A stretch of DNA of 64,000 nucleotides from Hyphomicrobium sulfonivorans. Its GTDB lineage: Bacteria; Pseudomonadota; Alphaproteobacteria; Rhizobiales; Hyphomicrobiaceae. The notes beneath the pieces are model-generated. The model saw nothing but the letters and a program-made list of their open reading frames with translations. It had not been told where the DNA came from and did no database searches. The DNA lies in NCBI RefSeq assembly GCF_013306565.1, contig NZ_PZPO01000001.1, positions 868,001 through 932,000 on the forward strand, written 5' to 3'. A program made the translations under genes and the position numbers. Below, piece after piece: positions 47,059 to 58,320 of this stretch (its first letter is position 1; every line of letters begins with the position of its first letter).

Positions 47059-48048
47059 TCAGACTCCCAGACTTGCGCGGGGATTGAACGGAAGCTCGCG
47101 TTCCATCTCTTTATACAGCTCCTTCGCCTTGTCGCTGTCGGCGGCGGGCGTTTCAATCTTCAGCACCGCGTGCATGTCACCCGGCGGGTTGGACGGGATG
47201 CCTTTGCCCTTCAGCCGCATCGTGCGTCCCTTGGTGGAGCCGGGCGGAATCTTCAGCATCACCGCGCCTTCCGGGGTCGGCACCTTGATGCTTGCGCCCA
47301 ATGCCGCTTCCCACGGCGTGATCGGCAGATCGAGGTAGACATCCTTGCCCTCGACGCGGAAGTGCGGATCCGGTGCAAAGGCAATCTCCAGATAAAGATC
47401 GCCGGGCTGGCCCTTACCCATGCCGGGAGATCCCTGTCCCGCAAGGCGAATGCTCTGGCCCTCACGAATGCCCTTCGGGATGGTGATGCTGAGCGTGCGA
47501 TCTTTCACGGTAACGTGGCCGGTATCATCCAGTTCCGGCACGCGCAGGGTTATCTCGCGCTTGGCGCCGGTGTAGGCGTCGCGCAAATTGATGACCACCT
47601 TGGCGTGGTGATCCTCGCCGGGCATATGAAACTCGCGGCGCTGATAGCCGCCGCGGCCCGCACCTGCTCCGGCGCCGCCTGCACCGCCGCGACCTGTGCC
47701 GCGCATGCGTTCGCCGAACAGTCCTTCAAAGAAATCGGAGAACTGCGACGGGTCGGCATCGGTGTAGCCGCCGCCGGAAAATTCGAATCCTGCATCCCAG
47801 TTTGGCGGCGGGCGGAACTGCTGCCCCTGCTGCCAGTTGGCGCCCAGTTCGTTATATGCTGCGCGCTTCTCGGGGTCTTTCAGGACCTCGTAGGCTTCGC
47901 CGGCATCCTTGAACTTGGTCTCGGCATCGGGCTCCTTGTTCACATCGGGATGATAGGTGCGCGCCAGCTTGCGATACGCGCGCTTGATTTCATCCTGGGT
48001 GGCGGTGCGCTCGACACCGAGGATTTTGTAGTAGTCTTTGTATTCCAT
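47059..48048 (-). CDS. cbpA: DnaJ-like co-chaperone / nucleoid protein CbpA
   Basis: 329 residues. N-terminal J-domain (MEYKDYYKILGVERTATQDEIKRAYRKLARTYHPDVN with the HPD motif near residue 33), Gly/Phe-like linker with a Gly-Ala-rich stretch, and two DnaJ C-terminal beta domains, without the zinc finger of DnaJ. It is a DnaK co-chaperone and in E. coli also a curved-DNA-binding protein. A GGAGGAAG ribosome site precedes the ATG. Paired with cbpM. Confidence 0.95.
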   Translation of the reverse strand: MEYKDYYKILGVERTATQDEIKRAYRKLARTYHPDVNKEPDAETKFKDAGEAYEVLKDPEKRAAYNELGANWQQGQQFRPPPNWDAGFEFSGGGYTDADPSQFSDFFEGLFGERMRGTGRGGAGGAGAGAGRGGYQRREFHMPGEDHHAKVVINLRDAYTGAKREITLRVPELDDTGHVTVKDRTLSITIPKGIREGQSIRLAGQGSPGMGKGQPGDLYLEIAFAPDPHFRVEGKDVYLDLPITPWEAALGASIKVPTPEGAVMLKIPPGSTKGRTMRLKGKGIPSNPPGDMHAVLKIETPAADSDKAKELYKEMERELPFNPRASLGV

Positions 48049-48284
48049 GGAGCCGGTGCTTCCTCCGCGACCTCGACGCAGGGCCGCAGCATAGCTGCCG
48101 CCTCTCGCTCAGCGGTTAATCTGTGGTATCGACAAGCATTATTTCCGTCGCTGCGGCTCTGAAACCCGGCGACAGAGAAATGCGCGGCCTTTCTCTCGCG
48201 ACGCCTTGGGTGTGCCGCCGTTGTTGTTTAGGTAATCGAAAGCTTTGCACCGCGCGCCTTTCGATGGGGGTTCTTGTCGCGCCT

Positions 48285-50510
48285 ATGGACAGTCTGTTTG
48301 CGCCTCTTGATGACGAGCCGCGCGGCGCGCCGGTGACGGTGCCCGTGGTGATGGCTGTCGCGCTGGATCAGACTTACGACTACATCGTGCCCGAAGGCGT
48401 CGAGGTTGAGCCCGGTTGCTTCGTGCTGGTGCCGTTCGGGCCGCAAACCCGCACCGGTGTGGTGTGGGATCGTCCGGTGGGCGAACCAGGCAAGCCCGTC
48501 GATCCGAAAAAGCTGAAAGCTGTCGTTGCGCGGCTCGATGTGCCGCCGCTGCCGGAAATCACGCTGCGCTTCGCGGAGTGGATCGCGAAATATACGCTGG
48601 CCCCGCTTGGCATGACGGTGCGCATGATGATGAGCGCGCGCGCTGCGTTCGAGCCGGTGAAGCCGCGCTTTGGCGTTACGGTTGTTGAAGGCGCTGCCGA
48701 TCCGGGGCGCATGACGCCCGCCCGCCGTAAGGCGCTGGATATCGCGGGCGATGGCGCCATTCGCGCCAAGTCGGCGCTGGCGCAGGAAGCGGGCTGTTCG
48801 ACTGGTGTTGTCGACGGGCTGGTAGCTTCCGGCAATCTGGTGGAAGTGGCAATTCCGGAAAAGCGCCCGCCGCTGCCCGATCCGCATCATCGCGAGATGG
48901 AATTCACGCCGGAGCAGCATCAGGCAGTGCATGCGCTGCGCGCTTCTGTCGATGCGCAGAACTTTTCCGTTACGCTGCTGGATGGCGTCACCGGGTCGGG
49001 TAAGACGGAGGTTTATTTCGAGGCCGTTGCGCGTGCGCTGGAGCATGGCCGTCAGGCGGTTATCATGCTGCCGGAAATCGCGCTGACGGATCAGTTCATG
49101 CGCCGGTTCCATTCGCGCTTCGGCTGCGCGCCGGTGGAGTGGCATTCGGCATTGTCGGGGCCGGAGCGTGGGCGCGTTTGGCGACAGGCGGCGACGGGTG
49201 AAGCGCGCGTTATTGTCGGTGCGCGTTCGGCGCTGTTTCTGCCGTTCAGCGATCTGGGCCTTATCATCGTCGATGAAGAGCACGACGCGGGCTACAAGCA
49301 GGACGACCGCGTGCACTATCAGGCGCGCGACATGGCGGTGGTGCGCGGCAACCTCGGCGGCTTTCCGGTGCTGCTTGCATCCGCCACGCCCTCGATCGAA
49401 ACGCACGTCAACGCGCGTACGGGTCGCTATCGGCATGTGGTGCTGCCGGGGAGATATTCCGGTGCATCGCTTCCCGATATAACGGCAATCGATCTGAAGA
49501 CAACGCCGCCGGACAAAGGCCGCTGGCTTGCGCCGCCGCTGGTGGAAGCGGTGGCGAATACGCTTGCCGACGGTCAGCAAACACTGCTGTTCCTCAACCG
49601 GCGTGGTTATGCGCCACTTACGCTGTGCCGGACGTGCGGGCATCGCATCGAATGTCCGCAGTGCACGGCGTGGCTGGTGGAGCACCGCTTTCGTGGGCGG
49701 CTGCATTGCCACCACTGCGGCTTTTCAATTCCGCTACCTGAGAAATGTCCGAAGTGTTCCGAACCCGGATCGCTGGTTGCGTGCGGGCCCGGTGTCGAGC
49801 GCGTTGCGGAAGAGGTGGCGGAGCGTTTCCCGGATGCGCGCGTGGCGCTGCTTTCATCGGATCTCGTTCCAGGTCTGACGGAAATGCGCGAGATTATTCG
49901 CAGCATTGAAGCAGGCGGCATCGATATTGTTATCGGCACGCAGATGGTTGCCAAAGGCCATCACTTCCCGAACCTCGCAACGGTTGGCATCGTCGATGGC
50001 GATCTTGGTTTGGCGCAAGGTGCTGATCCGCGCGCGGGCGAACGCACATTCCAGCTTTTGCATCAGGTGACGGGCCGCGCCGGCCGTGCGCTCACCGAGG
50101 GGCGCGGTCTGGTGCAAACGCATATGCCGGAGCATCCTGTGATGGCGGCAATTATTTCGGGCGACCGCGAAGCATTTTTGAATCACGAGATTGCAACGCG
50201 CCGCAAAGGTCTGTTGCCGCCGTTTGGGCGCCTGGTAGCGCTCGTCGTTGCAGCGCGCGAGAAGGACGTGGCGCAACAGGTGGCGCGGGAAATTACGCGC
50301 CGCGCGCCGCGTTCAGAAAAAATCGAGGTTCTGGGTCCGGCTGAAGCTCCGTTGTCGATCATTCGCGGCAGGCATCGCTGGCGCATTCTGGTGAAGGCGC
50401 CGCGCGAGCTGGATGTGCAGGGCTATTTGCGCGCGTGGATGGCGGAGGTGCCGCCGCTGAAGGGTGACGTTCGCGTCTCGATTGACATCGATCCCTACAG
50501 CTTTCTTTGA
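48285..50510 (+). CDS. priA: Primosomal replication helicase PriA
   Basis: 741 residues from ATG 48285 (ATG 48264 also possible). N-terminal 3'-DNA-binding domain (VVMAVALDQTYDYIVPEGVEVEPGCFVLVPFG), helicase Walker A TLLDGVTGSGKTEVYFE, DEEH in LIIVDEEHDAGYKQDD, SATPSIE, and the zinc-binding insertion with CRTCGHRIECPQCTAW ... CHHCGF ... CPKCSEPG. It reloads DnaB at stalled forks. Transcribed divergently from cbpA and followed after 76 bases by an S41 peptidase. Confidence 0.97.
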   Translation: MDSLFAPLDDEPRGAPVTVPVVMAVALDQTYDYIVPEGVEVEPGCFVLVPFGPQTRTGVVWDRPVGEPGKPVDPKKLKAVVARLDVPPLPEITLRFAEWIAKYTLAPLGMTVRMMMSARAAFEPVKPRFGVTVVEGAADPGRMTPARRKALDIAGDGAIRAKSALAQEAGCSTGVVDGLVASGNLVEVAIPEKRPPLPDPHHREMEFTPEQHQAVHALRASVDAQNFSVTLLDGVTGSGKTEVYFEAVARALEHGRQAVIMLPEIALTDQFMRRFHSRFGCAPVEWHSALSGPERGRVWRQAATGEARVIVGARSALFLPFSDLGLIIVDEEHDAGYKQDDRVHYQARDMAVVRGNLGGFPVLLASATPSIETHVNARTGRYRHVVLPGRYSGASLPDITAIDLKTTPPDKGRWLAPPLVEAVANTLADGQQTLLFLNRRGYAPLTLCRTCGHRIECPQCTAWLVEHRFRGRLHCHHCGFSIPLPEKCPKCSEPGSLVACGPGVERVAEEVAERFPDARVALLSSDLVPGLTEMREIIRSIEAGGIDIVIGTQMVAKGHHFPNLATVGIVDGDLGLAQGADPRAGERTFQLLHQVTGRAGRALTEGRGLVQTHMPEHPVMAAIISGDREAFLNHEIATRRKGLLPPFGRLVALVVAAREKDVAQQVAREITRRAPRSEKIEVLGPAEAPLSIIRGRHRWRILVKAPRELDVQGYLRAWMAEVPPLKGDVRVSIDIDPYSFL

Positions 50511-50586
50511 CCTGACTGGATTGGCCGTCAAAAAAAGTCGGCATAGTCGCACTCCGATATTTGAAACTCTTATCAGGAACTACAGC

Positions 50587-51576
50587 ATGGGAAGCCTTCA
50601 GGTGCTGCGCCGGTTTGCGTTCATTGGGACGCTTGCGGTTCTATTTGTCGACGCGCAGGCGGCCGCTCTTGAGCACCGCAGTTCCGCGCCAAATGCAGCA
50701 TTGACGTCAGAGACAATCAGCAAGGTCGTCAATGCAATCGCGACTGAGTTGCGCGAGGCGTATGTATTTCCTGACAAGGGTACGCAGGCCGCCAACGCAT
50801 TGGAAAAATCTCTGGCTGCTGGCGCATATGCGGGAGTGACAGACCCTGCCAAGTTCGCAGCGCAAGTTACAGAGCAACTTAGGGCCGTTACTGAAGACAG
50901 CCATATGCGCATGGTGTTCGGATCACCGTTCGGCAACCAGCAACCGTTGGATGGAGCGGCGTTCGAAACGAAACTGCTCGATGGCAATATCGGCTATCTT
51001 CGCCTGGCAAAATTTGTTCCGCCCGATGAATTCAAGCCGATGGCGGACAAATCAATGCGTGGCTTGGCCGAAACGCGAGCTCTGCTTGTCGATATGCGTG
51101 GCAACGGCGGCGGTCATCCGGCATCGGTGGCCTATCTAGCTAGTTTTTTCTTTGAGCCTGAAACAGCGGTGCCGATGAGCAGCCTCATCTGGCGCGATCG
51201 AGGCAAGGCAACATTCCGGACGGAGGAATTTCATACCTCACCGACACCTGTTCGATATGTCGGCAAGCCTGTCTACATACTCGTCGATGCAAAAACCTAT
51301 TCCGCAGCGGAAGCTTTTGCGTACGACATGCAGACATTGCGGCGTGCGGTCATTGTCGGTGAAAAGACGCGAGGCGGAGCGAATGCGGGCGGCCTGACCG
51401 AACTAGACGCCGATCTGTTTGTTGTTGTGCCGGTTGGCAGAGCCGAAAACCCGATCACGCGTAGCAACTGGGGCAATGTGGGAGTGCGTCCGGATGTTGC
51501 GGCGGCGGCTGAGGTCGCGGAAGCCACTGCGCTTGCTCTGGCAATGACATCGAAAGATGAACGGCATCAGCCGTGA
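50587..51576 (+). CDS. S41 family peptidase (IRBP/tricorn-type), secreted
   Basis: 329 residues from ATG 50587. Signal peptide (RRFAFIGTLAVLFVDAQAAA), then an IRBP-like N-terminal helical domain (TSETISKVVNAIATELREAYVFPDKG) and the S41 core: LDGNIGYLRLAKFVPPDEF, RALLVDMRGNGGGHPASVAYLASFFF, catalytic Ser in KTYSAAEAFAYDMQ and VGEKTRGGANAG. No PDZ domain is evident, unlike CtpA. Substrate unknown. It has GC content and codon use slightly lower than its neighbours, hinting at a different history. Confidence 0.87.
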   Translation: MGSLQVLRRFAFIGTLAVLFVDAQAAALEHRSSAPNAALTSETISKVVNAIATELREAYVFPDKGTQAANALEKSLAAGAYAGVTDPAKFAAQVTEQLRAVTEDSHMRMVFGSPFGNQQPLDGAAFETKLLDGNIGYLRLAKFVPPDEFKPMADKSMRGLAETRALLVDMRGNGGGHPASVAYLASFFFEPETAVPMSSLIWRDRGKATFRTEEFHTSPTPVRYVGKPVYILVDAKTYSAAEAFAYDMQTLRRAVIVGEKTRGGANAGGLTELDADLFVVVPVGRAENPITRSNWGNVGVRPDVAAAAEVAEATALALAMTSKDERHQP

Positions 51577-51885
51577 TCGGCGGGAGCCAAAAAAAAGAAA
51601 TGGCCGGACCTTGGGGGGAAAGGTCCGGCCGGGACTGAGCGCGAGGGTGGCAGCGCCCAGTCGCAATTATCGTTTCATCGTCATGCTTGGACCGATGATT
51701 CACGCTGCGGACAGTTAGGATCCGAAGCGATCATGGTCTGGGTCTTGAAACTCGTACGAACGCTGAAACGCATTTCTCCGTGGGGGCGTCGGGTCGTGTT
51801 TGAGGGGTGTTAGCTAAGTACGTAAGTACGGGAGCGAAGTTGCCGGGGGCCGAAACCCCCGGCTCGGAGGAGACGTCGCGGATGG
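51577..51885. other. Intergenic region between S41 peptidase and the Gly/His-rich gene
   Basis: 309 bases with a strong terminator (51589-51630) and a second hairpin, GCCGGGGG-CCGAAA-CCCCCGGC (about 51842-51863), close to the stop of the minus-strand gene. A 26-codon frame at 51733-51813 (MVWVLKLVRT...) has no ribosome site. Nothing else supported. Confidence 0.45.
51589..51630 (-). terminator. Terminator between the converging S41 and Gly/His-rich genes
   Basis: GGCCGGACCTT / AAGGTCCGGCC perfect 11-bp stem. The minus-strand transcript continues into TTTCTTTTTTTTGG, so it mainly stops leftward transcripts. Confidence 0.8.
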
Positions 51886-52182
51886 CTAGCGACGCGAAGC
51901 CTCCGAAGCGATGACACCGAGCATCAGAGCGGCGGCACCGATTGCGATGTACTTTCCGGTGTTGTCCTTCTTGCGGTAGTGGCGGTGATGGTTGTGGCCA
52001 TAGCCGCGACCGCGATTGTAGTGACCGTGGCCGTAGCCCGGACCGCCGTGGCTGTAGTGCTTGCCACCGCCGTATCCGCCGTGGCGGGGGCCGGCTTCAG
52101 CGGCGGTCGTCAGGGTGCCCAGGCTGCCGATGGCGATAGCGGCTGCAGTGGCGACGGCGGTGAACTTGCGAGCGATGGTCAT
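51886..52182 (-). CDS. Secreted Gly/His/Tyr-rich small protein
   Basis: 98 residues from ATG 52182. Signal peptide (KFTAVATAAAIAIGSLGTLTTAAEA) followed by a low-complexity Gly/His/Tyr-rich stretch (HGGYGGGKHYSHGGPGYGHG..), a basic segment HHRHYRKKDN and a C-terminal hydrophobic helix (KYIAIGAAALMLGVIASEAS). The many histidines could bind metal ions; the final helix suggests a membrane-tethered periplasmic protein. Such proteins are common in Hyphomicrobiales and uncharacterised. Transcribed divergently from the ATP synthase operon. Confidence 0.72.
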   Translation of the reverse strand: MTIARKFTAVATAAAIAIGSLGTLTTAAEAGPRHGGYGGGKHYSHGGPGYGHGHYNRGRGYGHNHHRHYRKKDNTGKYIAIGAAALMLGVIASEASRR

Positions 52183-52534
52183 TGTCTTTCCCCTTTGGCC
52201 TTCTGGCCTTTGATCTCGGTGCCGGCTGTCCCGCCGACCATGGAAAGCATTCAACACTTTCCGGGCTGAACCCTCTCTGAAGGTGGCATGCAGGTTCTGT
52301 TCATCTTGTTCAGGGGGCCAATTGATCGCCAAATGCGGCATTCGGGCGCCTATCCCCCGTTGAAGGGTGGCCCGGTGCATGTTAGAGAACCCGCGCACTT
52401 TACAGGTGTGCTGGGGCACGACGTGCTTGCGGCCGCCTACGGTGCGAACTGAATTTCCTCAAAACGGGGGAGGGTGTGGCTGGCCATTTGGCCTGATTGC
52501 CCCCGTTTTTGGCTGCCGGCGAGAGCGTTTTCAC
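52183..52534 (+). promoter_or_regulatory. Divergent control region and leader of the F1 ATP synthase operon
   Basis: 352 bases between a minus-strand secreted-protein gene and atpH. It contains a terminator-like hairpin (52461-52510) 25 bases before the atpH start. Promoter boxes are not obvious. Confidence 0.5.
52461..52510 (+). terminator. Terminator-like hairpin (possible attenuator) upstream of atpH
   Basis: AAAACGGGGG pairs with CCCCCGTTTT over 10 perfect base pairs; the transcript ends in TTTTTGG. The 29-base loop contains a small inner GGCC-ATTT-GGCC hairpin. No protein gene lies immediately upstream on this strand. Confidence 0.6.
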
Positions 52535-53092
52535 GTGGCAACGGACAATCATATGACGTCAGGTGTTGCGGGGCGCTATGCCTCGGCGCTGTTTGAATTA
52601 GCGCGGGAGCAGGGCGAACTCGACGGTGTCGATGCCGATCTCTCCAAGTTTCAGGGTCTGCTCAACGGGAGCGAAGACCTCAAGCGGTTGGTTAACAGCC
52701 CCGCTTTTGCGGCCGAAGATCAGGAGCGCGCCTTGAAGGCGGTGCTCGATTGGGCCTCTGTCGGTGCTACAACCGGCAATTTCCTCAAGGTGGTGGCGCG
52801 CAATCGGCGCCTGTCAGCCGCTGAGGACATCATCAAGAATTTCCGCCAGCAGCTTGCCCTTCACCGGGGTGAGATGACGGCCGAAGTACAGTCGGCGGTT
52901 CAGCTCAGCGATGAGCAGCTCGCCGAGCTGAAGAATACGCTGAAGGCGTCCTACGGTAAGGATGTGCGGCTGGAAACCAAGATTGACCCCTCGCTGCTTG
53001 GCGGCCTGGTGGTCAAAGTTGGCAGCCGTATGTTTGATTCCTCGCTGCGGACGAAGCTCTCAAATCTAAAGGTCGTGCTTAAGGGCGCCTGA
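52535..53092 (+). CDS. atpH: ATP synthase F1 delta subunit
   Basis: 185 residues from GTG 52535; an ATG at 52553 would give 179. Typical length is about 186. N-terminal VAGRYASALFELAREQGELDGV and C-terminal VRLETKIDPSLLGGLVVKVGSRMFDSSLRTKLSNL are diagnostic. It links F1 to the peripheral stalk. First gene of the F1 operon; the F0 genes are elsewhere, as usual in alphaproteobacteria. Confidence 0.96.
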   Translation: MATDNHMTSGVAGRYASALFELAREQGELDGVDADLSKFQGLLNGSEDLKRLVNSPAFAAEDQERALKAVLDWASVGATTGNFLKVVARNRRLSAAEDIIKNFRQQLALHRGEMTAEVQSAVQLSDEQLAELKNTLKASYGKDVRLETKIDPSLLGGLVVKVGSRMFDSSLRTKLSNLKVVLKGA

Positions 53093-53197
53093 TCGGGGAG
53101 ACAGGCTGCGGGATTTCCCTGCGGCCGCTCCTGGAAAAGGGCTCCGGCGCCGCTGGCGCCAGCACGTAACGAAGCGCTGTAAGGGAAGAGGCAAGTG

Positions 53198-54733
53198 ATG
53201 GACATCCGGGCCGCAGAGATCTCCTCGATCCTCAAGGACCAGATCAAGAATTTCGGCAAGGAAGCCGAGGTCTCAGAAATCGGCCAGGTGCTGTCGGTTG
53301 GCGACGGTATTGCCCGTGTTTACGGGCTCGACAACGTCCAGGCGGGCGAAATGGTCGAGTTTCCCGGCGGCATTCGCGGCATGGCTCTGAACCTTGAGGC
53401 TGACAACGTCGGTATCGTTATTTTCGGCGACGACCGTGGCATCAAGGAAGGCGATACGGTCAAGCGTACCGGCGCCATCGTGGAAGTGCCGGTCGGCAAG
53501 GGTCTGCTGGGCCGCGTCGTTGACGCTCTCGGTAACCCGATCGACGGCAAGGGCCCGATCGAGTTCACCGAGAAGAAGCGCGTCGACGTTAAGGCGCCTG
53601 GCATTCTGCCCCGCAAGTCGGTGCACGAGCCGATGGCAACCGGCCTCAAGGCCGTTGACGCACTGATCCCCGTTGGCCGTGGCCAGCGCGAGCTGATCAT
53701 CGGCGATCGCCAGACCGGCAAGACCGCCATCATTCTCGACACCATCCTGAACCAGAAGGCGATCAACGCTGCAGCCAAGAGCGACAAGGACAAGCTTTAT
53801 TGCGTGTACGTCGCTATCGGCCAGAAGCGTTCGACCGTTGCCCAGTTCGTGAAGGTTCTGGAAGAGCAGGGCGCGCTGGAATACTCGATCGTCGTCGCCG
53901 CTACCGCTTCGGAGCCCGCTCCGCTGCAGTATCTCGCACCGTTCACCGGCTGCACGATGGGCGAATACTTCCGCGACAACGGCATGCATGCTGTGATCGC
54001 CTATGACGACCTCTCCAAGCAGGCCGTTGCTTACCGTCAGATGTCGCTGCTGCTGCGTCGTCCGCCGGGCCGCGAAGCTTATCCGGGTGACGTGTTCTAT
54101 CTCCACTCTCGCCTGCTTGAGCGCGCTGCGAAGCTGAACGACGACCACGGCGCCGGTTCGCTGACCGCACTTCCGGTCATCGAGACCCAGGCAAACGACG
54201 TGTCGGCCTACATTCCGACCAACGTGATCTCGATCACCGACGGTCAGATCTTCCTTGAAACCGACCTCTTCTATCAGGGTATCCGTCCGGCCGTTAACGT
54301 CGGTCTGTCGGTGTCGCGTGTTGGCTCGGCAGCCCAGACGAAGGCGATGAAGCAGGTCGCTGGCAAGATCAAGGGTGAGCTGGCGCAGTACCGCGAAATG
54401 GCGGCCTTCGCTCAGTTCGGCTCGGATCTCGACGCCGCAACCCAGAAGATGCTTGCCCGTGGTGCACGTCTGACCGAACTCCTGAAGCAGCCGCAGTTCT
54501 CGCCGCTGCAGATGGAAGAGCAGGTTTGCGTGATCTTCGCCGGTACGCGCGGTTACCTCGATAACCTGCCGGTTAGCTCGGTTGGCAAGTTCGAGGAGGA
54601 TCTGCTCCGCCTGCTGCGCACCGACGGCAAGGATATCCTTGAGGACATCCGCTCCAAGAAGGCGCTCTCTGAAGACACCGAGAAGAAGCTTGTCGCATTC
54701 GTCGACAAGTTCTCCAAGGGCTTCACCGCCTAA
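53198..54733 (+). CDS. atpA: ATP synthase F1 alpha subunit
   Basis: 511 residues from ATG 53198 (a GTG one codon upstream is possible; AAGGGAAGAGG precedes). Walker [11 protein letters not shown] near residue 170, [11 protein letters not shown]-type segment ([16 protein letters not shown]), arginine-finger region [13 protein letters not shown]. Non-catalytic nucleotide-binding subunit of F1. Confidence 0.98.
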   Translation: MDIRAAEISSILKDQIKNFGKEAEVSEIGQVLSVGDGIARVYGLDNVQAGEMVEFPGGIRGMALNLEADNVGIVIFGDDRGIKEGDTVKRTGAIVEVPVGKGLLGRVVDALGNPIDGKGPIEFTEKKRVDVKAPGILPRKSVHEPMATGLKAVDALIPVGRGQRELIIGDRQTGKTAIILDTILNQKAINAAAKSDKDKLYCVYVAIGQKRSTVAQFVKVLEEQGALEYSIVVAATASEPAPLQYLAPFTGCTMGEYFRDNGMHAVIAYDDLSKQAVAYRQMSLLLRRPPGREAYPGDVFYLHSRLLERAAKLNDDHGAGSLTALPVIETQANDVSAYIPTNVISITDGQIFLETDLFYQGIRPAVNVGLSVSRVGSAAQTKAMKQVAGKIKGELAQYREMAAFAQFGSDLDAATQKMLARGARLTELLKQPQFSPLQMEEQVCVIFAGTRGYLDNLPVSSVGKFEEDLLRLLRTDGKDILEDIRSKKALSEDTEKKLVAFVDKFSKGFTA

Positions 54734-54805
54734 TTATCGATTGTGATCCGGGCGCGCCATTAGGGCGCCCCGGGGCCAGCAGGATAAGAAGGAAGGCGCC
54801 GCCCG

Positions 54806-55687
54806 ATGGCGAGCTTGAAAGACCTCAGAAATCGCATCTCCTCAGTGAAGGCGACGCGTAAAATCACCAAAGCGATGCAGATGGTTGCCGCGGCGAAGCT
54901 TCGCCGTGCGCAGGAAGTTGCAACCGCCGCCCGTCCCTACGCCGAGCGTATGGACCAGATGATCGCCAACCTCGGTTCGCGCGTCACTGATAAGGGTTCG
55001 GCGCCGCTCCTGGCCGGCACCGGCCGCGATAACGTCCATCTGATGGTTGTGATGACCGGCGAGCGTGGTCTCGCCGGTGGTTTCAACGGCAACATCTCCA
55101 AGCTTGCCCGTCAGGACGCACAGCGTCTCCTCGCTGCCGGCAAGACCGTGAAGATGATCATGGTGGGCCGTAAGGGTGCTGAAGCACTGAAGCGCGAGCT
55201 GGGCGAGCATTATATTGATCGCATCGATCTGCGCGCTGTGCGCCAGATTGCATTCGCCAACGCCGATGAGATCGCGCAGAAGCTGCTGCGCCTCTACGAA
55301 GCGGGCGAGTTTGATGTCGCGACACTGTACTTCTCGGAGTTCAAGTCGGTCATCAAGCAGGTGCCGACCGCACTGCAGCTCATCCCCGCCAAGCTGCCCG
55401 AGGGCAAGGCTGAGGCAGCGGGTGGCGCTGAGGCAATCCACCAGTACGAGCCGAGCGAGGAAGAAGTTCTTGGTGACCTGGTCACCTTGAATATCTCGAC
55501 TCAGATCTTCCGCGGCCTGCTGGAGAACGTTGCTTCGTTCTATGGCGCGCAGATGAGCGCGATGGATTCCGCAACGCGCAACGCTGGCGAGATGATCAAC
55601 AAGCTGACGCTTACGTACAACCGTACCCGTCAGGCAATGATCACCAAGGAACTCATCGAGATTATCTCGGGCGCTGAGGCCGTATAA
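54806..55687 (+). CDS. atpG: ATP synthase F1 gamma subunit
   Basis: 293 residues. Coiled-coil termini: [36 protein letters not shown] and [42 protein letters not shown]. Central rotor stalk. Normally followed directly by atpD; here an ohr gene intervenes after 32 bases. Confidence 0.98.
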   Translation: MASLKDLRNRISSVKATRKITKAMQMVAAAKLRRAQEVATAARPYAERMDQMIANLGSRVTDKGSAPLLAGTGRDNVHLMVVMTGERGLAGGFNGNISKLARQDAQRLLAAGKTVKMIMVGRKGAEALKRELGEHYIDRIDLRAVRQIAFANADEIAQKLLRLYEAGEFDVATLYFSEFKSVIKQVPTALQLIPAKLPEGKAEAAGGAEAIHQYEPSEEEVLGDLVTLNISTQIFRGLLENVASFYGAQMSAMDSATRNAGEMINKLTLTYNRTRQAMITKELIEIISGAEAV

Positions 55688-55719
55688 GCGGCTGGCGGGA
55701 AGGGATCTGGGGAAACGTC

Positions 55720-57580
<1,861 letters not shown>

Positions 57581-57591
57581 TAATTTAACCG

Positions 57592-57616
57592 GGGCCCCGG
57601 CAATCGATCGGGGCCC
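57592..57616 (+). repeat. Intercistronic hairpin between atpD and the CxxC gene
   Basis: GGGCCCCG pairs with CGGGGCCC across a nine-base loop; no U-run, so it is more likely an mRNA-stabilising or processing structure than a terminator. Confidence 0.55.
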
Positions 57617-57634
57617 GATTCAAGGACGACCGTT

Positions 57635-57910
57635 ATGGCCGTTGGAACTTCAGGCGTGCATGAGTTCGGCACCTGCTGCGTTGACCTGCAGGATGCTATG
57701 AGCGGCGAGGAGTTCGAACCACTCCTCACCGTGGGCGAGGACGGCGTGCTCTACATGTCCGTTGGCCTGATCGACCTCGACGAAGAGGACGATGACGCCG
57801 GCATGGTGGATCATCCGATGTTCTTCTGCCCGTTCTGTGGAACGAAGCTGCAGACCGTCGAAGACGTGCGCGCCAAGACCGGCGATGTCGACGAAGACGA
57901 CGAGGACTGA
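57635..57910 (+). CDS. Acidic CxxC protein inside the ATP synthase operon
   Basis: 91 residues, not a family I recognise. N-terminal HEFGTCCVDLQDAMSGEEFEPLL has two cysteines, and FFCPFCGTKLQT has a CPFCG knuckle; together the four cysteines could bind zinc as a split zinc ribbon. The C-terminal end is very acidic (VEDVRAKTGDVDEDDED). It starts 54 bases after atpD and ends 14 bases before atpC, in the same direction. Soluble, predicted cytoplasmic. Confidence 0.8.
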   Translation: MAVGTSGVHEFGTCCVDLQDAMSGEEFEPLLTVGEDGVLYMSVGLIDLDEEDDDAGMVDHPMFFCPFCGTKLQTVEDVRAKTGDVDEDDED

Positions 57911-57924
57911 GGACAGTTTGAACG

Positions 57925-58320
57925 ATGGCAGCGACTTTCAATTTTGAGCTGGTGACGCCTGAGCGCCTTCTGTTTTCAGGTCAGGTTGAGCAGGTTGTGG
58001 TCCCCGGTGCCGAAGGTGACTTCGCTGTACTGGCTGGGCACTCTCCGTTCATCTCCACCATTCGTCCGGGCCTTCTTGAGGTGACCTCGCCGGAAGGGCG
58101 CCAGCAGCTTCTGGTCAAGAAGGGCGTTGCCGAAGCCGATCCCGATCGCCTGACCATCCTGGCGCAGTCGGCGGTATCGGTTGAGGACTTGCGGGGCGAT
58201 CGCCTCGCTAACGAACTCAAGGCCGCTGAGGCTCAGCTTGCTGAGGCAAAGGACGATCATGCTCGCATGACGGCTGAGGGTCTGATTGACCTGTTGAAGC
58301 GCATTCAGCTTAAGGCTTGA
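57925..58320 (+). CDS. atpC: ATP synthase F1 epsilon subunit
   Basis: 131 residues. N-terminal beta-sandwich MAATFNFELVTPERLLFSGQVEQVVVPGAEGDFAVLAGHSPFISTIRPG and the C-terminal helical hairpin (AAEAQLAEAKDDHARMTAEGLIDLLKRIQLKA). Rotor and inhibitory subunit of F1. Last gene of the operon; terminator at 58380-58417. Confidence 0.97.
   Translation: MAATFNFELVTPERLLFSGQVEQVVVPGAEGDFAVLAGHSPFISTIRPGLLEVTSPEGRQQLLVKKGVAEADPDRLTILAQSAVSVEDLRGDRLANELKAAEAQLAEAKDDHARMTAEGLIDLLKRIQLKA

Noticed and set aside
46651-48162. A 503-codon plus-strand frame across cbpM and cbpA
   Set aside because: Fully antisense to two recognised genes; random composition typical of antisense frames in GC-rich DNA.
51733-51813. 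A 26-codon frame (MVWVLKLVRT...)
   Set aside because: No ribosome site, no terminator of its own and no family resemblance; length is within chance.
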